Assembly (NCBI GenBank): GCA_903822185.1
Contig: CAIJOA010000011.1
Coordinates: 248,001-312,000, forward strand
Reading direction: 5' to 3'
Source of the DNA: an uncultured Rhodospirillales bacterium
GTDB lineage: Bacteria > Pseudomonadota > Alphaproteobacteria > ATCC43930 > CGMCC-115725
DNA: 64,000 bases
The notes beneath the pieces are model-generated. The model was not told where the DNA came from and did not search any database. It saw nothing but the letters and a program-made list of their open reading frames with translations. Each line of letters starts with the position of its first letter. The first letter of the stretch is position 1. Shown one piece after another: positions 42,812 through 52,383 of this stretch. The translations under genes and the position numbers were made by a program.

Positions 42812-43852
42812 GTGCCGAAACGGATTTTCCTGATCGTCTCTCTTCTGCTCTCCGCCATGACCGCGACCGCCTCGGCTCAGCCGCTGGCGACAGTGAGCAT
42901 CGGCGTCATTTCCTTGCTCTCGACGACACCGATCTATATCGCGCAGGAAAAAGGATATTTCCGCGACGCCGGATTGGATGTGCAGGTCGAGCCGATCGCA
43001 TCGACCGGCAGCTCGATGCCGCTCCTAGCGCAGAACAAGTTGCAGATGCTGTTCGGCGGCCTTAGCGCCGCTTACTGGAACGCCATCGGCACCGACCTAC
43101 CGTTGACCATGACCTTCGACGGCGCATCGAGCCCCAGCTTCTCCGACCTTCTGATCCGCACCGATTTGGCGAGCACGATCAAGGGACCGGCCGATCTCAA
43201 AGGCCGTACCATCGGCGCGAACGCACCAGGGGCCATTCCGATCTATCAACTGGCGAAGATGCTCGAGAGCGCAAACCTGTCGCTGAACGACGTCACGATC
43301 AAATACATCCCGATGCCGCAGATGGGCATCGCCCTCGGCAACCAAGCCCTCGACGCCGCCGAGATGTCACCGCCGCTCGACAGTCTGGCGATCCAGCAAA
43401 AGGTCGCGGTGCATCTGCTTAATCTAGACGAGATCGTTCGGCCGCAGCCGGTCGTGCTTGCTGCCTTCACCGCGAATACCGACTGGATCAAGCAGGATCG
43501 CGCCCAAGCGCATCGCTTCTTCGTCGCCCTTGGCCGCGCGACACGCGATTTCTGTCAGGCCTATCATCATGGCCCCAACCGCGACGCGATCATCGACGTG
43601 ATGGTGAAATATAAAACCGTCCGCGACCGGGAACTGGCGGAGTCCATTCCCTGGACTTCGCGCGACGTGAACGGACGCCTCAACATTGCCAGCGTCACCG
43701 ACATTCAGGACGTGTTCTTCAAGGAAGGGCTGATCAAACAGAAGTTCCCTGCCAGTCGCCTGGCCGATGTCAGCATCGCCGAAGAAGTCGCAAAAGAACT
43801 GGGGCCGTTCGTCATCGCCAACAAGGACGACAAGACCGAAGGCTGCCGCTAA
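42812..43852 (+). CDS. ABC substrate-binding protein, NitT/TauT type
   Basis: A 346-residue periplasmic binding protein. A signal peptide (MPKRIFLIVSLLLSAMTATASA) precedes an NMT1/SsuA-like fold, ATVSIGVISLLSTTPIYIAQEKGYFRDAGLDVQVE. I chose the GTG at 42812 because AAGGGGG lies just upstream and the ATG at 42755 would prepend 19 non-signal residues. The stop overlaps the yacG stop by four bases on the other strand. It is the fifth SBP in the window without a membrane partner. Confidence 0.85.
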   Translation: MPKRIFLIVSLLLSAMTATASAQPLATVSIGVISLLSTTPIYIAQEKGYFRDAGLDVQVEPIASTGSSMPLLAQNKLQMLFGGLSAAYWNAIGTDLPLTMTFDGASSPSFSDLLIRTDLASTIKGPADLKGRTIGANAPGAIPIYQLAKMLESANLSLNDVTIKYIPMPQMGIALGNQALDAAEMSPPLDSLAIQQKVAVHLLNLDEIVRPQPVVLAAFTANTDWIKQDRAQAHRFFVALGRATRDFCQAYHHGPNRDAIIDVMVKYKTVRDRELAESIPWTSRDVNGRLNIASVTDIQDVFFKEGLIKQKFPASRLADVSIAEEVAKELGPFVIANKDDKTEGCR

Positions 43853-44052
43853 TCGGGCGTGTCTTCGTCCAGCGGCCGGTCTTCTTCCTCTTCGTTCCCC
43901 TCGGTGGTCGGGACGCGGTAATTGCCGCCGATCCAACGCCCCAGATCCAGCAGCGCGCAGCGCCGCGAGCAAAACGGACGGTTCTGAACCACGGCGGGTT
44001 TGCCGCAGATCGGGCAAACGCTGATGGGAATGATGTCGGGTTGGTCGCTCAT
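43849..44052 (-). CDS. yacG: YacG-like zinc-ribbon DNA gyrase inhibitor
   Basis: A 67-residue YacG/DUF329 protein: CPICGKP (two cysteines) and FCSRRCALLDLGRWIGGNY (two more) make a four-cysteine zinc finger, followed by an acidic tail. In E. coli YacG binds GyrB and inhibits DNA gyrase. It is the last gene of the murA-hisG-hisD-maf-RNase block, 17 bases after the RNase E/G-like gene, matching its usual place in alphaproteobacteria. Confidence 0.93.
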   Translation of the reverse strand: MSDQPDIIPISVCPICGKPAVVQNRPFCSRRCALLDLGRWIGGNYRVPTTEGNEEEEDRPLDEDTPD

Positions 44053-44069
44053 GTCACCCTATAGATAGG

Positions 44070-45272
44070 TCATGCGGGGCGAATATCGAAGGCCTCGCGT
44101 GCACCCGATGCACGCGCTTCAACCACGAGCGGCCGGCCCAGCCGCGTTTCCAGCATCCGCCGCACGGCCTCGCCCTCGCCGTCGTCCAACGCCGCCGCGA
44201 TTTCCGGATGTACGATCAGCATCAACGCCCGCCCCGGCTGCGCCGCGGCTTCACGCGCCACCGCACGCAAGGCTTCCAGTGCGAGCGTGATCGCGCTCTT
44301 GCGCCGCGTACCGTCCGGCGCGCGTTCGTAAAGGATGTCGCCCAGCGGCGCGTGGCGGCGCTTGCGCACCAGTTCCATATGCCCCAGCCGGGTCCAGCCG
44401 AGGACGTCCGCTTTTTCCGGATCGGACGCGAGCGCGGTTTTCAGCGCCGCCTGCACCGCTTCGCGATCACTGCGTTTTTCGATACCGACGAAATCGATCA
44501 CCACCGGCCCGGCAATATTTCGTAATAGGATTTGTCGGGCCACCTGTTGCGCCGCTTCGAGATTGGCGGCGAGGCCGGAATCCTTGCCGCTATCGACGTC
44601 GATCACCGTCGCGGCGTATGTCGTCTCGATATGCAGCGTGCCCCCACCCGGCAGGGCGACCAGCGACGCCAAGGCGGTGTCGATATCCACCTGAACACCG
44701 GCCGCTTCAAACACGGGCGTCGGCTCGGCATGGACGACAAGCTCGATCACCGCGTCGGGATTGCGCCGGGCGAGAAAGCCGCGCGCCTCGGCAAAGGCGG
44801 CGCGATCATCGATGACGATACGCGCCGGCAGCGGATCGAGGAATTGCATGATCACCGCCGCGATCGGCGGTTCGGGCTGCGCCAAGCGCGCGGGCGCCTT
44901 CACTTTGCTGGCGAGAATTTCGAGATTGGGACGGCGGCGGTCGTTGGCGCGCAGAACACGAACGCCCGCCGCTTTATCGTCGCGCGCCTCTTTGACGATT
45001 TCGACGATGACCGCTTGGCCTTCGGTCAGGCCGGTAATCCCGGTACGGCGGTCGGCATCGCGCGCATCGAGAAAGGCCGGGCGGTCAAACCCCAAATCGA
45101 CCAGCGCCGCCGGTAGTTCCGGGCGCAGCGCCGCGATCCGGCCGAGATAGATTTCGCCGACGCGGCTGGGCGCACCAGTACGCAACAGGCGCAACCCGAC
45201 CAGTTCATCGTCTTCCGCGAGTGCGGCCCATATCTCGCCGGGGGATACCGACAAGAAGAGCGTGCGGCTCAC
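44070..45272 (-). CDS. Ribonuclease E/G family protein
   Basis: A 400-residue RNase G-like protein. An S1-type RNA-binding region (RVGEIYLGRIAALRPELPAALVDLGFDRPAFL, about 37-68) is followed by the catalytic core with TVIDVDSGK (Asp225) and VVIDFVGIE (Asp260), which correspond to the Mg2+-binding Asp pair of RNase E. The protein contains no cysteine, so the zinc-link of RNase E/G is absent. The start GTG at 45272 overlaps the maf stop (GTGA), indicating coupling. A longer reading inside maf is rejected. It probably trims rRNA or mRNA 5' ends. Confidence 0.9.
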   Translation of the reverse strand: MSRTLFLSVSPGEIWAALAEDDELVGLRLLRTGAPSRVGEIYLGRIAALRPELPAALVDLGFDRPAFLDARDADRRTGITGLTEGQAVIVEIVKEARDDKAAGVRVLRANDRRRPNLEILASKVKAPARLAQPEPPIAAVIMQFLDPLPARIVIDDRAAFAEARGFLARRNPDAVIELVVHAEPTPVFEAAGVQVDIDTALASLVALPGGGTLHIETTYAATVIDVDSGKDSGLAANLEAAQQVARQILLRNIAGPVVIDFVGIEKRSDREAVQAALKTALASDPEKADVLGWTRLGHMELVRKRRHAPLGDILYERAPDGTRRKSAITLALEALRAVAREAAAQPGRALMLIVHPEIAAALDDGEGEAVRRMLETRLGRPLVVEARASGAREAFDIRPA

Positions 45273-45841
45273 TTGCCGAAGCCCTGACCTTCGAGCAGCG
45301 CCAGTGTCTCGAATAACGGTAGCCCGACGACATTGGTGTAGGAGCCGATGATGCCGCGCACGAAGCGCGCCGCGAGACCTTGGATTGCATAGCCGCCCGC
45401 TTTGCCTTCCCATTCGCCGCTGGCGATATAGGCGTCGATCTCAGCCTCGGTGATGCGCTTCATCTGCACCACCGTCACGACGCGGCGTTGGGCCAGCTTG
45501 CCGGACGGCGTCACCAGCGCGATGCCGCCGTGAACGCGATGGCGGCGCCCCGACAGCAATTCGAGGCATTTGCGCGCTTGCTGCGCGGTTTCGGCTTTCG
45601 GCAAGATCCGCCGGCCGCAACCGACAACCGTATCCGCGCCCAGCACGAAGGCATCGGCATGACGCGCGGCGACATGACGTGCTTTCTCTGCCGCGAGACG
45701 TTCGGCGTGCAGCAGCGGCAACTCGTCTTTGCGCGGCGTCTCGTCGATATCGGCGGGGTCGATCGCGTCGGGCGTAATGCCGACTTGGGCCAGCAGATCG
45801 CGCCGACGTGGCGAGGACGACGCTAGGATAAGGCGCGTCAT
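45269..45841 (-). CDS. maf: Maf-like nucleoside triphosphate pyrophosphatase
   Basis: A 190-residue Maf/YhdE-type protein: LILASSSPRRRDLLAQVG at the N-terminus, LGADTVVGCGRRILPKAE (substrate site), SGRRHRVHGG and GKAGGYAIQGLAARFV with GSYTNVVGLPL. Maf proteins hydrolyse dTTP, UTP or modified pyrimidine nucleotides. It overlaps the LMW phosphatase stop (ATGA at 45838-45841) and the RNase start, forming a coupled row. infA, frequently found just before maf in relatives, is not here. Confidence 0.93.
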   Translation of the reverse strand: MTRLILASSSPRRRDLLAQVGITPDAIDPADIDETPRKDELPLLHAERLAAEKARHVAARHADAFVLGADTVVGCGRRILPKAETAQQARKCLELLSGRRHRVHGGIALVTPSGKLAQRRVVTVVQMKRITEAEIDAYIASGEWEGKAGGYAIQGLAARFVRGIIGSYTNVVGLPLFETLALLEGQGFGK

Positions 45842-46272
45842 TGCGGCGCCGTCGGAAAACGTTCGGCGATGCGTTTGCGCAATTGATCGCGCACCATCCG
45901 ATAGGCGGTCAGAATTTCCTCGCGATTGCCTTCGACGGCGGTCGCGTCGAAGATCGGCCAGAATTCGACTTCGCAAGCGGTCGTCCGCGTCAGTTCGACC
46001 GCCGAATGTTGCGCATCGGGCGACAGCGAGACGACGAGGTCGAACGAGGTATCTTCCAACTCGTCGAAGCTTTTCGGCTGATGCGCTTTCAGGTCGATGC
46101 CGATCTCGGCCATCACGCTGACGGCGAAAGGATCGACCGGGGCGGTCCGAACGCCGACGGAATCGATATAGATATGCCCGCCATGAAGTTGGCGCAGCAG
46201 AGATGCCGCCATCGGCGAGCGGATCGAATTCAACGTGCAGGCAAAGAGCACGCTTCCGGGAAGACGCGCCAT
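45838..46272 (-). CDS. Low-molecular-weight phosphotyrosine phosphatase family protein
   Basis: A 144-residue LMW-PTP/arsenate-reductase-like protein. The catalytic loop is CTLNSIRSP (C-x5-R, Cys12), and an acidic FWPIFDATAVEG region corresponds to the general-acid loop. The start at 46272 lies four bases after the UPF0262 stop. In many alphaproteobacteria this gene sits between UPF0262 and infA/maf. Its physiological substrate is unknown. Confidence 0.9.
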   Translation of the reverse strand: MARLPGSVLFACTLNSIRSPMAASLLRQLHGGHIYIDSVGVRTAPVDPFAVSVMAEIGIDLKAHQPKSFDELEDTSFDLVVSLSPDAQHSAVELTRTTACEVEFWPIFDATAVEGNREEILTAYRMVRDQLRKRIAERFPTAPQ

Positions 46273-46276
46273 CGCC

Positions 46277-46753
46277 TCAACCCCGGATATGCAGAACGCA
46301 GAGCAGCGTGAAGAGACGCCGCGCGGTGTTGAGATCGACCTCGACGCGCTCGGCCAGCCGCTCGCGCAATTTCTCGCCGCCTTCGTTATGGACGCCGCGG
46401 CGGCCCATATCGATGGCTTCGATCTTGCTGGGGCTGGCATCGCGCAGCGCCGTGTAATAGCTGCCGCAGATCATAAAGTAATCCTTCACGATCTTTTGGA
46501 ACGGCGACAGCGGCAGCAATATCTGTTCGAGCGGTTCATCCGATGCATCGCGGATATCGAGCGTCAGCCGGTTCTCGGTCACGCTGAGATGCAGATGGAA
46601 CGGGCCTTCGATGTTCGAGACGGGACAGAAGCTGTTATCGACGAGCAGATCGGAAATCGCAATCTGGCGCTCATGTTCGATATCGGCATTGCGGCGAACG
46701 ACGGTGCGTTCGTCGAGCGTGATCTGGGCGATGCGTTGTTCGCCGTCGGCCAT
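46277..46753 (-). CDS. UPF0262 family protein
   Basis: A 158-residue alphaproteobacterial UPF0262 protein: ITLDERTVVRRNADIEHERQIAISDLLVDNSF at the start, LTLDIRDASDEPLEQILLPLSPFQKIVKDYFMICGSYYTAL in the centre and a C-terminal helix. Function unknown. It directly follows hisD with the stop and start adjacent (46754/46753), the position the family always occupies in this block. Confidence 0.93.
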   Translation of the reverse strand: MADGEQRIAQITLDERTVVRRNADIEHERQIAISDLLVDNSFCPVSNIEGPFHLHLSVTENRLTLDIRDASDEPLEQILLPLSPFQKIVKDYFMICGSYYTALRDASPSKIEAIDMGRRGVHNEGGEKLRERLAERVEVDLNTARRLFTLLCVLHIRG

Positions 46754-48058
46754 TTAAGACGCGCCGCCCATATTGAGGCGAATGGCGATCGAACGGGCAT
46801 GGGCATCGAGCCCTTCGGCTTCCGCCAGCACCACCGCTGCCGGGCCGATCGCCTGAAGGCTAGCCGCATCGCAACCGAGGAAGGTGGTGCGCTTCATGAA
46901 ATCGAGCACGCCCAGCCCCGACGAGAAACGCGCGCTGCGCGCCGTCGGCAGAACGTGATTCGGGCCGGCGATATAGTCGCCGATCGCTTCGGGCGTATGA
47001 CGGCCGAGGAACAACGCGCCGGCATGGCTGATACGTTCCGCCAACGCATCGGGATCATCCACCGCGAGTTCGACATGTTCGGCTGCGATACGATCTACCA
47101 ATGGGATCGCATCTTCGAGATTTTTGACGAGGATCGTCGCACCATGCTGTTGCCAGCTCTCGGTGGCGATGGCCTGGCGCCCCAGACCTTTGAGTTGGCG
47201 CTCGACCGCATCGCGCACCGCCGCAGCAAAGCCGGCATCATTGGTGATCAGAATCGACTGCGCCGCAGTGTCATGCTCGGCTTGCGACAAGAGATCGGCG
47301 GCGATCCAATCGGGATTGTTGTTGCCGTCGGCGACGACGAGAATTTCCGACGGGCCGGCGATCATGTCGATGCCGACCGTGCCGAAGACGCGGCGCTTGG
47401 CGGCGGCGACATAGGCATTGCCCGGCCCGGTGATCTTATCGACCGGCGCGATCGTCGCCGTGCCATAGGCGAGCGCGGCAACCGCCTGCGCCCCACCGAT
47501 GCGATAGATTTCCGAAACGCCGGCGATCTTTGCCGCCGCCAGTACCAATGGATTGAGCACGCCATCCGGCGATGGCACGACCATCACGATGCGGCCGACA
47601 CCCGCAACCTTCGCCGGTACGGCATTCATCAACACCGATGAGGGATACGACGCCGTTCCGCCCGGCACATACAAACCAACCGCACTGATCGGGCGATAGC
47701 GCCAACCGAGGCGCACGCCCGCCGGATCACGATAATCGAGATCGCTCGGAAGTTGCTGTCGGTGATACGCGACGATGCGCTGATGCGCGAGTTCGAGCGC
47801 GTCGAGCGCAGCCTTGGTACAGCCTTTCCAAGCGTCGGCAATCTCTCCGGCCGAAACGCGCAAGGTCTCGGCCGTAAGATCGAGCCGGTCGAAACGCTTG
47901 GTCAGGTCGAGAACCGCCTGATCGCCGCGAACTCGCACGTCTTCGATGATCGTCGCGACCACCGCATCGACATCCGCCGACAGCTCGCGCTTAGCGTCGA
48001 GGAATTTCGCGAATGAGTCGGCGAAGCCCGGCGCGTTGCTGTCGAGCTCAAGCGGCAT
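46754..48058 (-). CDS. hisD: Histidinol dehydrogenase
   Basis: A 434-residue HisD, which oxidises L-histidinol to histidine in two NAD-dependent steps. The signature [35 protein letters not shown] is present; [14 protein letters not shown] and [11 protein letters not shown] carry zinc and catalytic residues. The gene overlaps hisG by 11 bases and abuts UPF0262. It is the last step of histidine synthesis; the remaining his genes are elsewhere. Confidence 0.97.
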   Translation of the reverse strand: MPLELDSNAPGFADSFAKFLDAKRELSADVDAVVATIIEDVRVRGDQAVLDLTKRFDRLDLTAETLRVSAGEIADAWKGCTKAALDALELAHQRIVAYHRQQLPSDLDYRDPAGVRLGWRYRPISAVGLYVPGGTASYPSSVLMNAVPAKVAGVGRIVMVVPSPDGVLNPLVLAAAKIAGVSEIYRIGGAQAVAALAYGTATIAPVDKITGPGNAYVAAAKRRVFGTVGIDMIAGPSEILVVADGNNNPDWIAADLLSQAEHDTAAQSILITNDAGFAAAVRDAVERQLKGLGRQAIATESWQQHGATILVKNLEDAIPLVDRIAAEHVELAVDDPDALAERISHAGALFLGRHTPEAIGDYIAGPNHVLPTARSARFSSGLGVLDFMKRTTFLGCDAASLQAIGPAAVVLAEAEGLDAHARSIAIRLNMGGAS

Positions 48059-48710
48059 CGGCCGCCTCGCGGAAACGCTCGACCCAGTAATTCACTTCGG
48101 TCGCACGCGTCTTGAGGGCAGCACGATTGACGATGAAGCGCGAGGTGATGTCGGCGATATGTTCCAGTTCGATAAGGCCGTTCGCGCGCAGGGTGCTGCC
48201 GGTCGCGACCAGATCGACGATCTGACGCGAGAGTCCCATGCGCGGCGCCAGTTCCATCGCGCCATTGAGAACGATGCACTCCGCCTGAACGCCGCGTTGG
48301 GCGAAATGGCGGCGGGTCATCTCGGGATATTTGGTCGCGATGCGGACATGGCTCCAGCGCGACGGGTCTTCCTTGCCCTCATCTTCCTTGGGACCAGCCA
48401 CGATTAGACGGCAACGGCCGATATCGAGATCGAGCGGCGCATAGATTTCCGAATAGCCGAATTCCATCAGCACATCGTTACCAGCAACACCAAGCTGTGC
48501 GGCGCCGAAGGCAACAAAGGTCGCCACGTCGAAGCTGCGCACGCGGATGACATCGAGATTGTCGTGGTTGGTCTTGAAGCGAAGCTGGCGCGACGACGGA
48601 TCGTCGAACGCATCTTCGATGACGATGCCGGCACGCTTCAAGAGCGGCGTCACCTCTTCGAGGATACGTCCCTTGGGCAGCGCCAGAACCAGCGTCTCAT
48701 TACCGCGCAC
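48048..48710 (-). CDS. hisG: ATP phosphoribosyltransferase, short form
   Basis: A 220-residue HisG of the short type, lacking the C-terminal regulatory domain of long His[21 protein letters not shown] starts the fold, and [16 protein letters not shown] forms the PRPP-binding loop near the end. The short form needs HisZ for activity and histidine feedback; hisZ is not in this window. It catalyses the first committed step of histidine synthesis. It is coupled to hisD by an 11-base overlap. Confidence 0.95.
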   Translation of the reverse strand: MRGNETLVLALPKGRILEEVTPLLKRAGIVIEDAFDDPSSRQLRFKTNHDNLDVIRVRSFDVATFVAFGAAQLGVAGNDVLMEFGYSEIYAPLDLDIGRCRLIVAGPKEDEGKEDPSRWSHVRIATKYPEMTRRHFAQRGVQAECIVLNGAMELAPRMGLSRQIVDLVATGSTLRANGLIELEHIADITSRFIVNRAALKTRATEVNYWVERFREAADAA

Positions 48711-48735
48711 GATCGACTCCTAAAAACAGCAGAAC

Positions 48736-49182
48736 CTAATCCGATTCCGCGACGGGATGCTTGGGCTGCCACCGCGTCGGCCAAGGCTCGCCGAGATCGT
48801 CTAAATGGCACATGACCCGACCGACTTCCAGCCGCACCGAAATCCCGTCGGCGAAATCGAGAATCAGTGCCGTCGGTGTTTCCAAAGAATCCGGACGAAT
48901 GGCGAGCAGCGACAAAATCCGATCTTCATCACGCGGACTGAAGCCGCGGCGCTGTACCGACGTGACGCGATCGACGCAGAGGCCGGTCATCGTTCGTTCG
49001 AGACTGGCCCGCGCCTCACCGCCCGGCGGCATTTCCCAACAGAAGCGGTTCGCAACCAGCACGAAGCGTTCTTCCTCGGGCAGATAAATCATCTCGCCGA
49101 CCGCCACCAACGCATCCTGGAGGATCGTCGATATCACAGCGATATCGTCGTTATCCACCGCGCGGAGTTTGAGAGCGGGCAT
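48736..49182 (-). CDS. DUF2948 family protein
   Basis: A 148-residue alphaproteobacterial DUF2948 protein: LKLRAVDNDDIAVISTILQDALVAVGEMIYLPEEERFVLVANRFCWE and ILSLLAIRP...LDFADGISVRLEVGRVMCHLDDLGEPWPT. The function is unknown, but the position between murA and hisG/hisD is conserved. It starts ten bases after murA. Confidence 0.92.
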   Translation of the reverse strand: MPALKLRAVDNDDIAVISTILQDALVAVGEMIYLPEEERFVLVANRFCWEMPPGGEARASLERTMTGLCVDRVTSVQRRGFSPRDEDRILSLLAIRPDSLETPTALILDFADGISVRLEVGRVMCHLDDLGEPWPTRWQPKHPVAESD

Positions 49183-49191
49183 CGCGTCGTC

Positions 49192-50478
49192 CTAATCGTC
49201 GGTCAGGCGCTCGATCTCGGCGCCGCATGCAGCCAGCTTCTCCTCGACGCGTTCATAGCCGCGATCGAGATGATAGACGCGATTGATGATCGTCTCGCCC
49301 TCGGCGGCAAGACCGGCCAACACCAGCGACACCGAGGCGCGCAGATCGGTCGCCATGACTTCGGCACCGTTGAGATGCGCGACGCCGCGCACCATCGCCG
49401 ACGAGCCATGAACGTTTATATTCGCACCCATGCGGCACAGTTCCGGCACATGCATGAAGCGGTTCTCGAAGATCGTTTCGGTGATCATCGCTGCGCCGTC
49501 GGCGGTGCTCATCAGCGCCATCATTTGCGCCTGCAGATCGGTCGGGAAACCGGGGAACGGTTCGGTCATGACATCGATGCCGTTGAGCCGTCCGTTGCTG
49601 CGCCGGACATGGATGCCCTTTGCCGTTTCGGTCACGGCGACGCCGGCGCTTTGCAATCCTACGGCTACCGCCGACACGAGATCGTAGCGCGCACCGACGA
49701 GATCGAGCTCACCGCCGGTGATCGCCGCGGCCATGATGTAAGTGCCGGTCTCAATGCGGTCGGGCACGACGGTATGTTCGGCGCCGTGCAGTTTCTTGAC
49801 GCCGGTGATGGTGATGCGGTCATTGCCCGCGCCCTCGATCTTCGCGCCCATCGCATTGAGACACACGGCAAGATCGACGATCTCGGGCTCGCGCGCGGCA
49901 TTGACCAACGTGGTCTGCCCGTCGGCCAGCGTCGCCGCCATCATCAGATTCTCGGTCGCACCAACTGACACGGTGGTGAAATTAATCTCCGCGCCTTTCA
50001 GCCCTTGCGGCGCCGACGCTTCGATATACCCGCCGCGCAGATCGATCTTCGCGCCAAGACGTTCGAGACCTTTGACATGCAGATCGACCGGACGCGTGCC
50101 GATGGCGCATCCGCCCGGCAGCGAGACGCGCGCCTCGCCGCAACGCGCCAGCAACGGACCCAGCACCAGCACAGACGCGCGCATACGGCGCACGAGATCG
50201 TAAGGCGCGGTGGTCGAGACGATGCGCCTGGCGTTGAGTTGCAGCGCATGGCCATGCTCATGCGCGCTCTCCGCGCCGGTCAGCGTGATCGTGCAGCCAT
50301 GCTGCACAAGCAGATGCTGCAAGGTGGTTATGTCGGCCAACACCGGCACGTGACGCAGCGTCAGTGTCTCGTCGGTCAACAAGGCAGCGATCATCAAAGG
50401 CAGCGCCGCATTCTTGGCGCCACCGATGGGTATCGTGCCGGAAAGCGGCTTTCCGCCTCGGATTCGAATTCTGTCCAT
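49192..50478 (-). CDS. murA: UDP-N-acetylglucosamine 1-carboxyvinyltransferase
   Basis: A 428-residue MurA that transfers enolpyruvate from PEP to UDP-GlcNAc, the first committed step of peptidoglycan synthesis. [22 protein letters not shown] carries the conserved Lys-Asn pair; the catalytic and fosfomycin-sensitive cysteine is in [14 protein letters not shown]. The full-length EPT fold is present. It heads the conserved block and is essential. A small basic protein gene lies just upstream. Confidence 0.98.
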   Translation of the reverse strand: MDRIRIRGGKPLSGTIPIGGAKNAALPLMIAALLTDETLTLRHVPVLADITTLQHLLVQHGCTITLTGAESAHEHGHALQLNARRIVSTTAPYDLVRRMRASVLVLGPLLARCGEARVSLPGGCAIGTRPVDLHVKGLERLGAKIDLRGGYIEASAPQGLKGAEINFTTVSVGATENLMMAATLADGQTTLVNAAREPEIVDLAVCLNAMGAKIEGAGNDRITITGVKKLHGAEHTVVPDRIETGTYIMAAAITGGELDLVGARYDLVSAVAVGLQSAGVAVTETAKGIHVRRSNGRLNGIDVMTEPFPGFPTDLQAQMMALMSTADGAAMITETIFENRFMHVPELCRMGANINVHGSSAMVRGVAHLNGAEVMATDLRASVSLVLAGLAAEGETIINRVYHLDRGYERVEEKLAACGAEIERLTDD

Positions 50479-50530
50479 GCTCGGATCGACTTTAAAACGG
50501 TAGCTTTTCTAGGGGATTAGCCCCTCCGGC

Positions 50531-50713
50531 TCAAGCGCGCTCGGGCGTCTCGCCTTCGCCGGAAGCCTCGACCTCGCCGGCCGAACGCTCGCGCGCCTGC
50601 GCCTTGCGGCGCAGGAGGTTGGCGCGCAGCGCAGCGGCCAGACGCTCTTCACGAACCCGCTCGATCCGGGCGCGCTCGCTGGCACGCCCGGGCGGGGTCT
50701 TCGGGTCGGTCAT
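50531..50713 (-). CDS. Small basic/acidic helical protein upstream of murA
   Basis: A 60-residue protein with a basic helix (RASERARIERVREERLAAALRANLLRRKAQARER) and an acidic tail (GEVEASGEGETPERA). It resembles short hypothetical proteins frequently annotated before murA in alphaproteobacteria. Function unknown; nucleic-acid contact is conceivable. It lies 52 bases upstream of murA and 18 bases downstream of the siderophore-interacting protein gene. Confidence 0.6.
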   Translation of the reverse strand: MTDPKTPPGRASERARIERVREERLAAALRANLLRRKAQARERSAGEVEASGEGETPERA

Positions 50714-50731
50714 GCCGGACTGCCTAGTCGA

Positions 50732-51568
50732 TCAACGGGCGTCGCTGCGGTCATCGACATGGTCGTGGCCGCCGATGCGGCCCGGACGCCAATAACCCTC
50801 GGAATATATCCGGTCGCGCGGCAGGCCGCGTTCGATCAGGAACTGGCGCTGGGCGCGGACATTGCTGGTCTCGCCCAGGATGTAGGCAAAGCCGTTGCCG
50901 GCTGGGAGCGTGAACTTCTCGACCGTGTCGATCATCAGACGCCCGGGACCAGGATGGCCGGGGCGCTTGAGATAAGTCAGATGCAGCGTCGCCGCCGTTT
51001 CGAGCGGCTGCTTATCGCTTTCCGCGCCGATTTCGATGAAGACGAAGGCTTCGGTGCTGGCCGGCAGGGATTCGACCAAGGCATAGATCGCTGGCAGAGC
51101 GGTCTCGTCGCCGGTGAAAAGATGCCAGGAAGCGTCGGTAGCGACGGCCATGCGGCCGCGCGGACCACGAATTTCGACCACATCGCCGATTTTCGCTTCA
51201 CGCGCCCAACGCACACCGGGGCTGGCATCGCCGTGCAGCACCACATCGACGTCGATCAGCTGCGCCGCCGGGTCGAAGGCGCGAATGGTATAATGGCGGC
51301 GCGCGGGCTCGCCGTCGGCTTGGGGTAGTTGAAGAACGATTTCCTGCGCCGCACGCGGGCGAAATTCGCTCAGATCTGAGGCCGTCAGCTGAATCCGGCG
51401 CATATTCGGGGTCACATCCCGGGCGCTGGCGACCCGTAGGGTCCAAGGCTTGCCGCGACGGCGTTCAAGTTCGGCGTCGCTCAACATCGGGCGCGTGCGC
51501 TCTGACGAAGGTGGGGCTGGGGCGGGTTGGCCGGCGTCGGAGGCCGGTGCTGGGACGATCTGGTCCAT
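50732..51568 (-). CDS. Siderophore-interacting protein (FAD-binding reductase)
   Basis: A 278-residue SIP/ViuB-like ferric-siderophore reductase. RRHYTIRAFD is the FAD-binding RxYTxR motif, GDASPGVRWAREAKIGDVVEIRGPRG follows, and the NADPH-side domain ends with the family's YWRPGR motif. These proteins reduce Fe3+ in siderophores in the cytoplasm. The ATG at 51568 (MDQIVP) is preferred to earlier in-frame ATGs (51610, 51652), but none has a strong ribosome site. A Pro/Ala-rich lead of about 35 residues precedes the fold. Confidence 0.88.
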   Translation of the reverse strand: MDQIVPAPASDAGQPAPAPPSSERTRPMLSDAELERRRGKPWTLRVASARDVTPNMRRIQLTASDLSEFRPRAAQEIVLQLPQADGEPARRHYTIRAFDPAAQLIDVDVVLHGDASPGVRWAREAKIGDVVEIRGPRGRMAVATDASWHLFTGDETALPAIYALVESLPASTEAFVFIEIGAESDKQPLETAATLHLTYLKRPGHPGPGRLMIDTVEKFTLPAGNGFAYILGETSNVRAQRQFLIERGLPRDRIYSEGYWRPGRIGGHDHVDDRSDAR

Positions 51569-51710
51569 GATTTCTGTTCTTTCTTCTGTTTTCGGCAGCG
51601 ATTGTATCATGAAATGGGGCCGATCTTCGCCCGGAACGAGGTCCCCAGACATGCAAAATCACCCGCGAGCGCCGGCGGGTCGATCAAAAGAACAGATTTT
51701 CAGGAAAAAC

Positions 51711-51785
<75 letters not shown>

Positions 51786-52099
51786 GTGCGGCGGCGGGAA
51801 TACACGACCGGATGCGGCTTGGCAACCTCCCGGCCCGGGATTCGGCGCCTGGTCGATACATCCAATGCCGGTGAAATTGTATTCGATACTTTCCCCAACC
51901 GCCGAAATCGATGATACAGTCTCTAATAGATCGGCAGTTGGGCAGCTTTTTATGCAATAGGCCCCTGCTCCCCGAACCACGGTCAGCATTTCTGCGCCCT
52001 TGGTTCGAAGTTTATCTAAATTCCCCCCTGATCGCACAAGCGCGCGTCAATTCGATCGCGTAGCGTCTTCCTTGTCGAACTGAAGACCTGGGGGACATC
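51786..52099. other. Intergenic region with no supported gene
   Basis: Between tRNA-Thr and the next small protein I see no convincing gene. Short frames on the minus strand have no ribosome site or family features. The region must hold the tRNA-Thr promoter (minus direction) and the promoter for 52100, but no clear boxes were identified. GGGGGA just before 52100 acts as ribosome site. Confidence 0.5.
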
Positions 52100-52372
52100 T
52101 TGAAAATTCTGCTGATCGCCGTGACCGCTCTGACCATGCTGAATATCGGTAGCGCGATGGCTTCGCCGAACGAAGCGCCCCATCACGAAACAAAGGTCTT
52201 CGTGGAAACGGCTTCGGTGCATCACGAGCGGATGCAAGATATCCTCACCCCGGCCAAAGACATGTCGGCGACTGAAACGCCGGATACCGCCAATGCCGAG
52301 GCCGCGACCAGCGTCCGCCGTTGTTCCGGCAACGCCCTTCTCTGTCATGAGATGTTGCTGACGGGGCACTGA
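52100..52372 (+). CDS. Small exported hypothetical protein
   Basis: A 90-residue protein with a signal peptide (MKILLIAVTALTMLNIGSAMA), a His-rich segment (HHETKVFVETASVHHERM), and two cysteines near the C-terminus in RRCSGNALLCHEM that may form a disulphide. The start is TTG at 52100, with GGGGGA about six bases upstream; no ATG gives a complete signal peptide. Function unknown; the His residues could bind metal. Confidence 0.58.
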   Translation: MKILLIAVTALTMLNIGSAMASPNEAPHHETKVFVETASVHHERMQDILTPAKDMSATETPDTANAEAATSVRRCSGNALLCHEMLLTGH

Positions 52373-52383
52373 GAGACCGTCGC

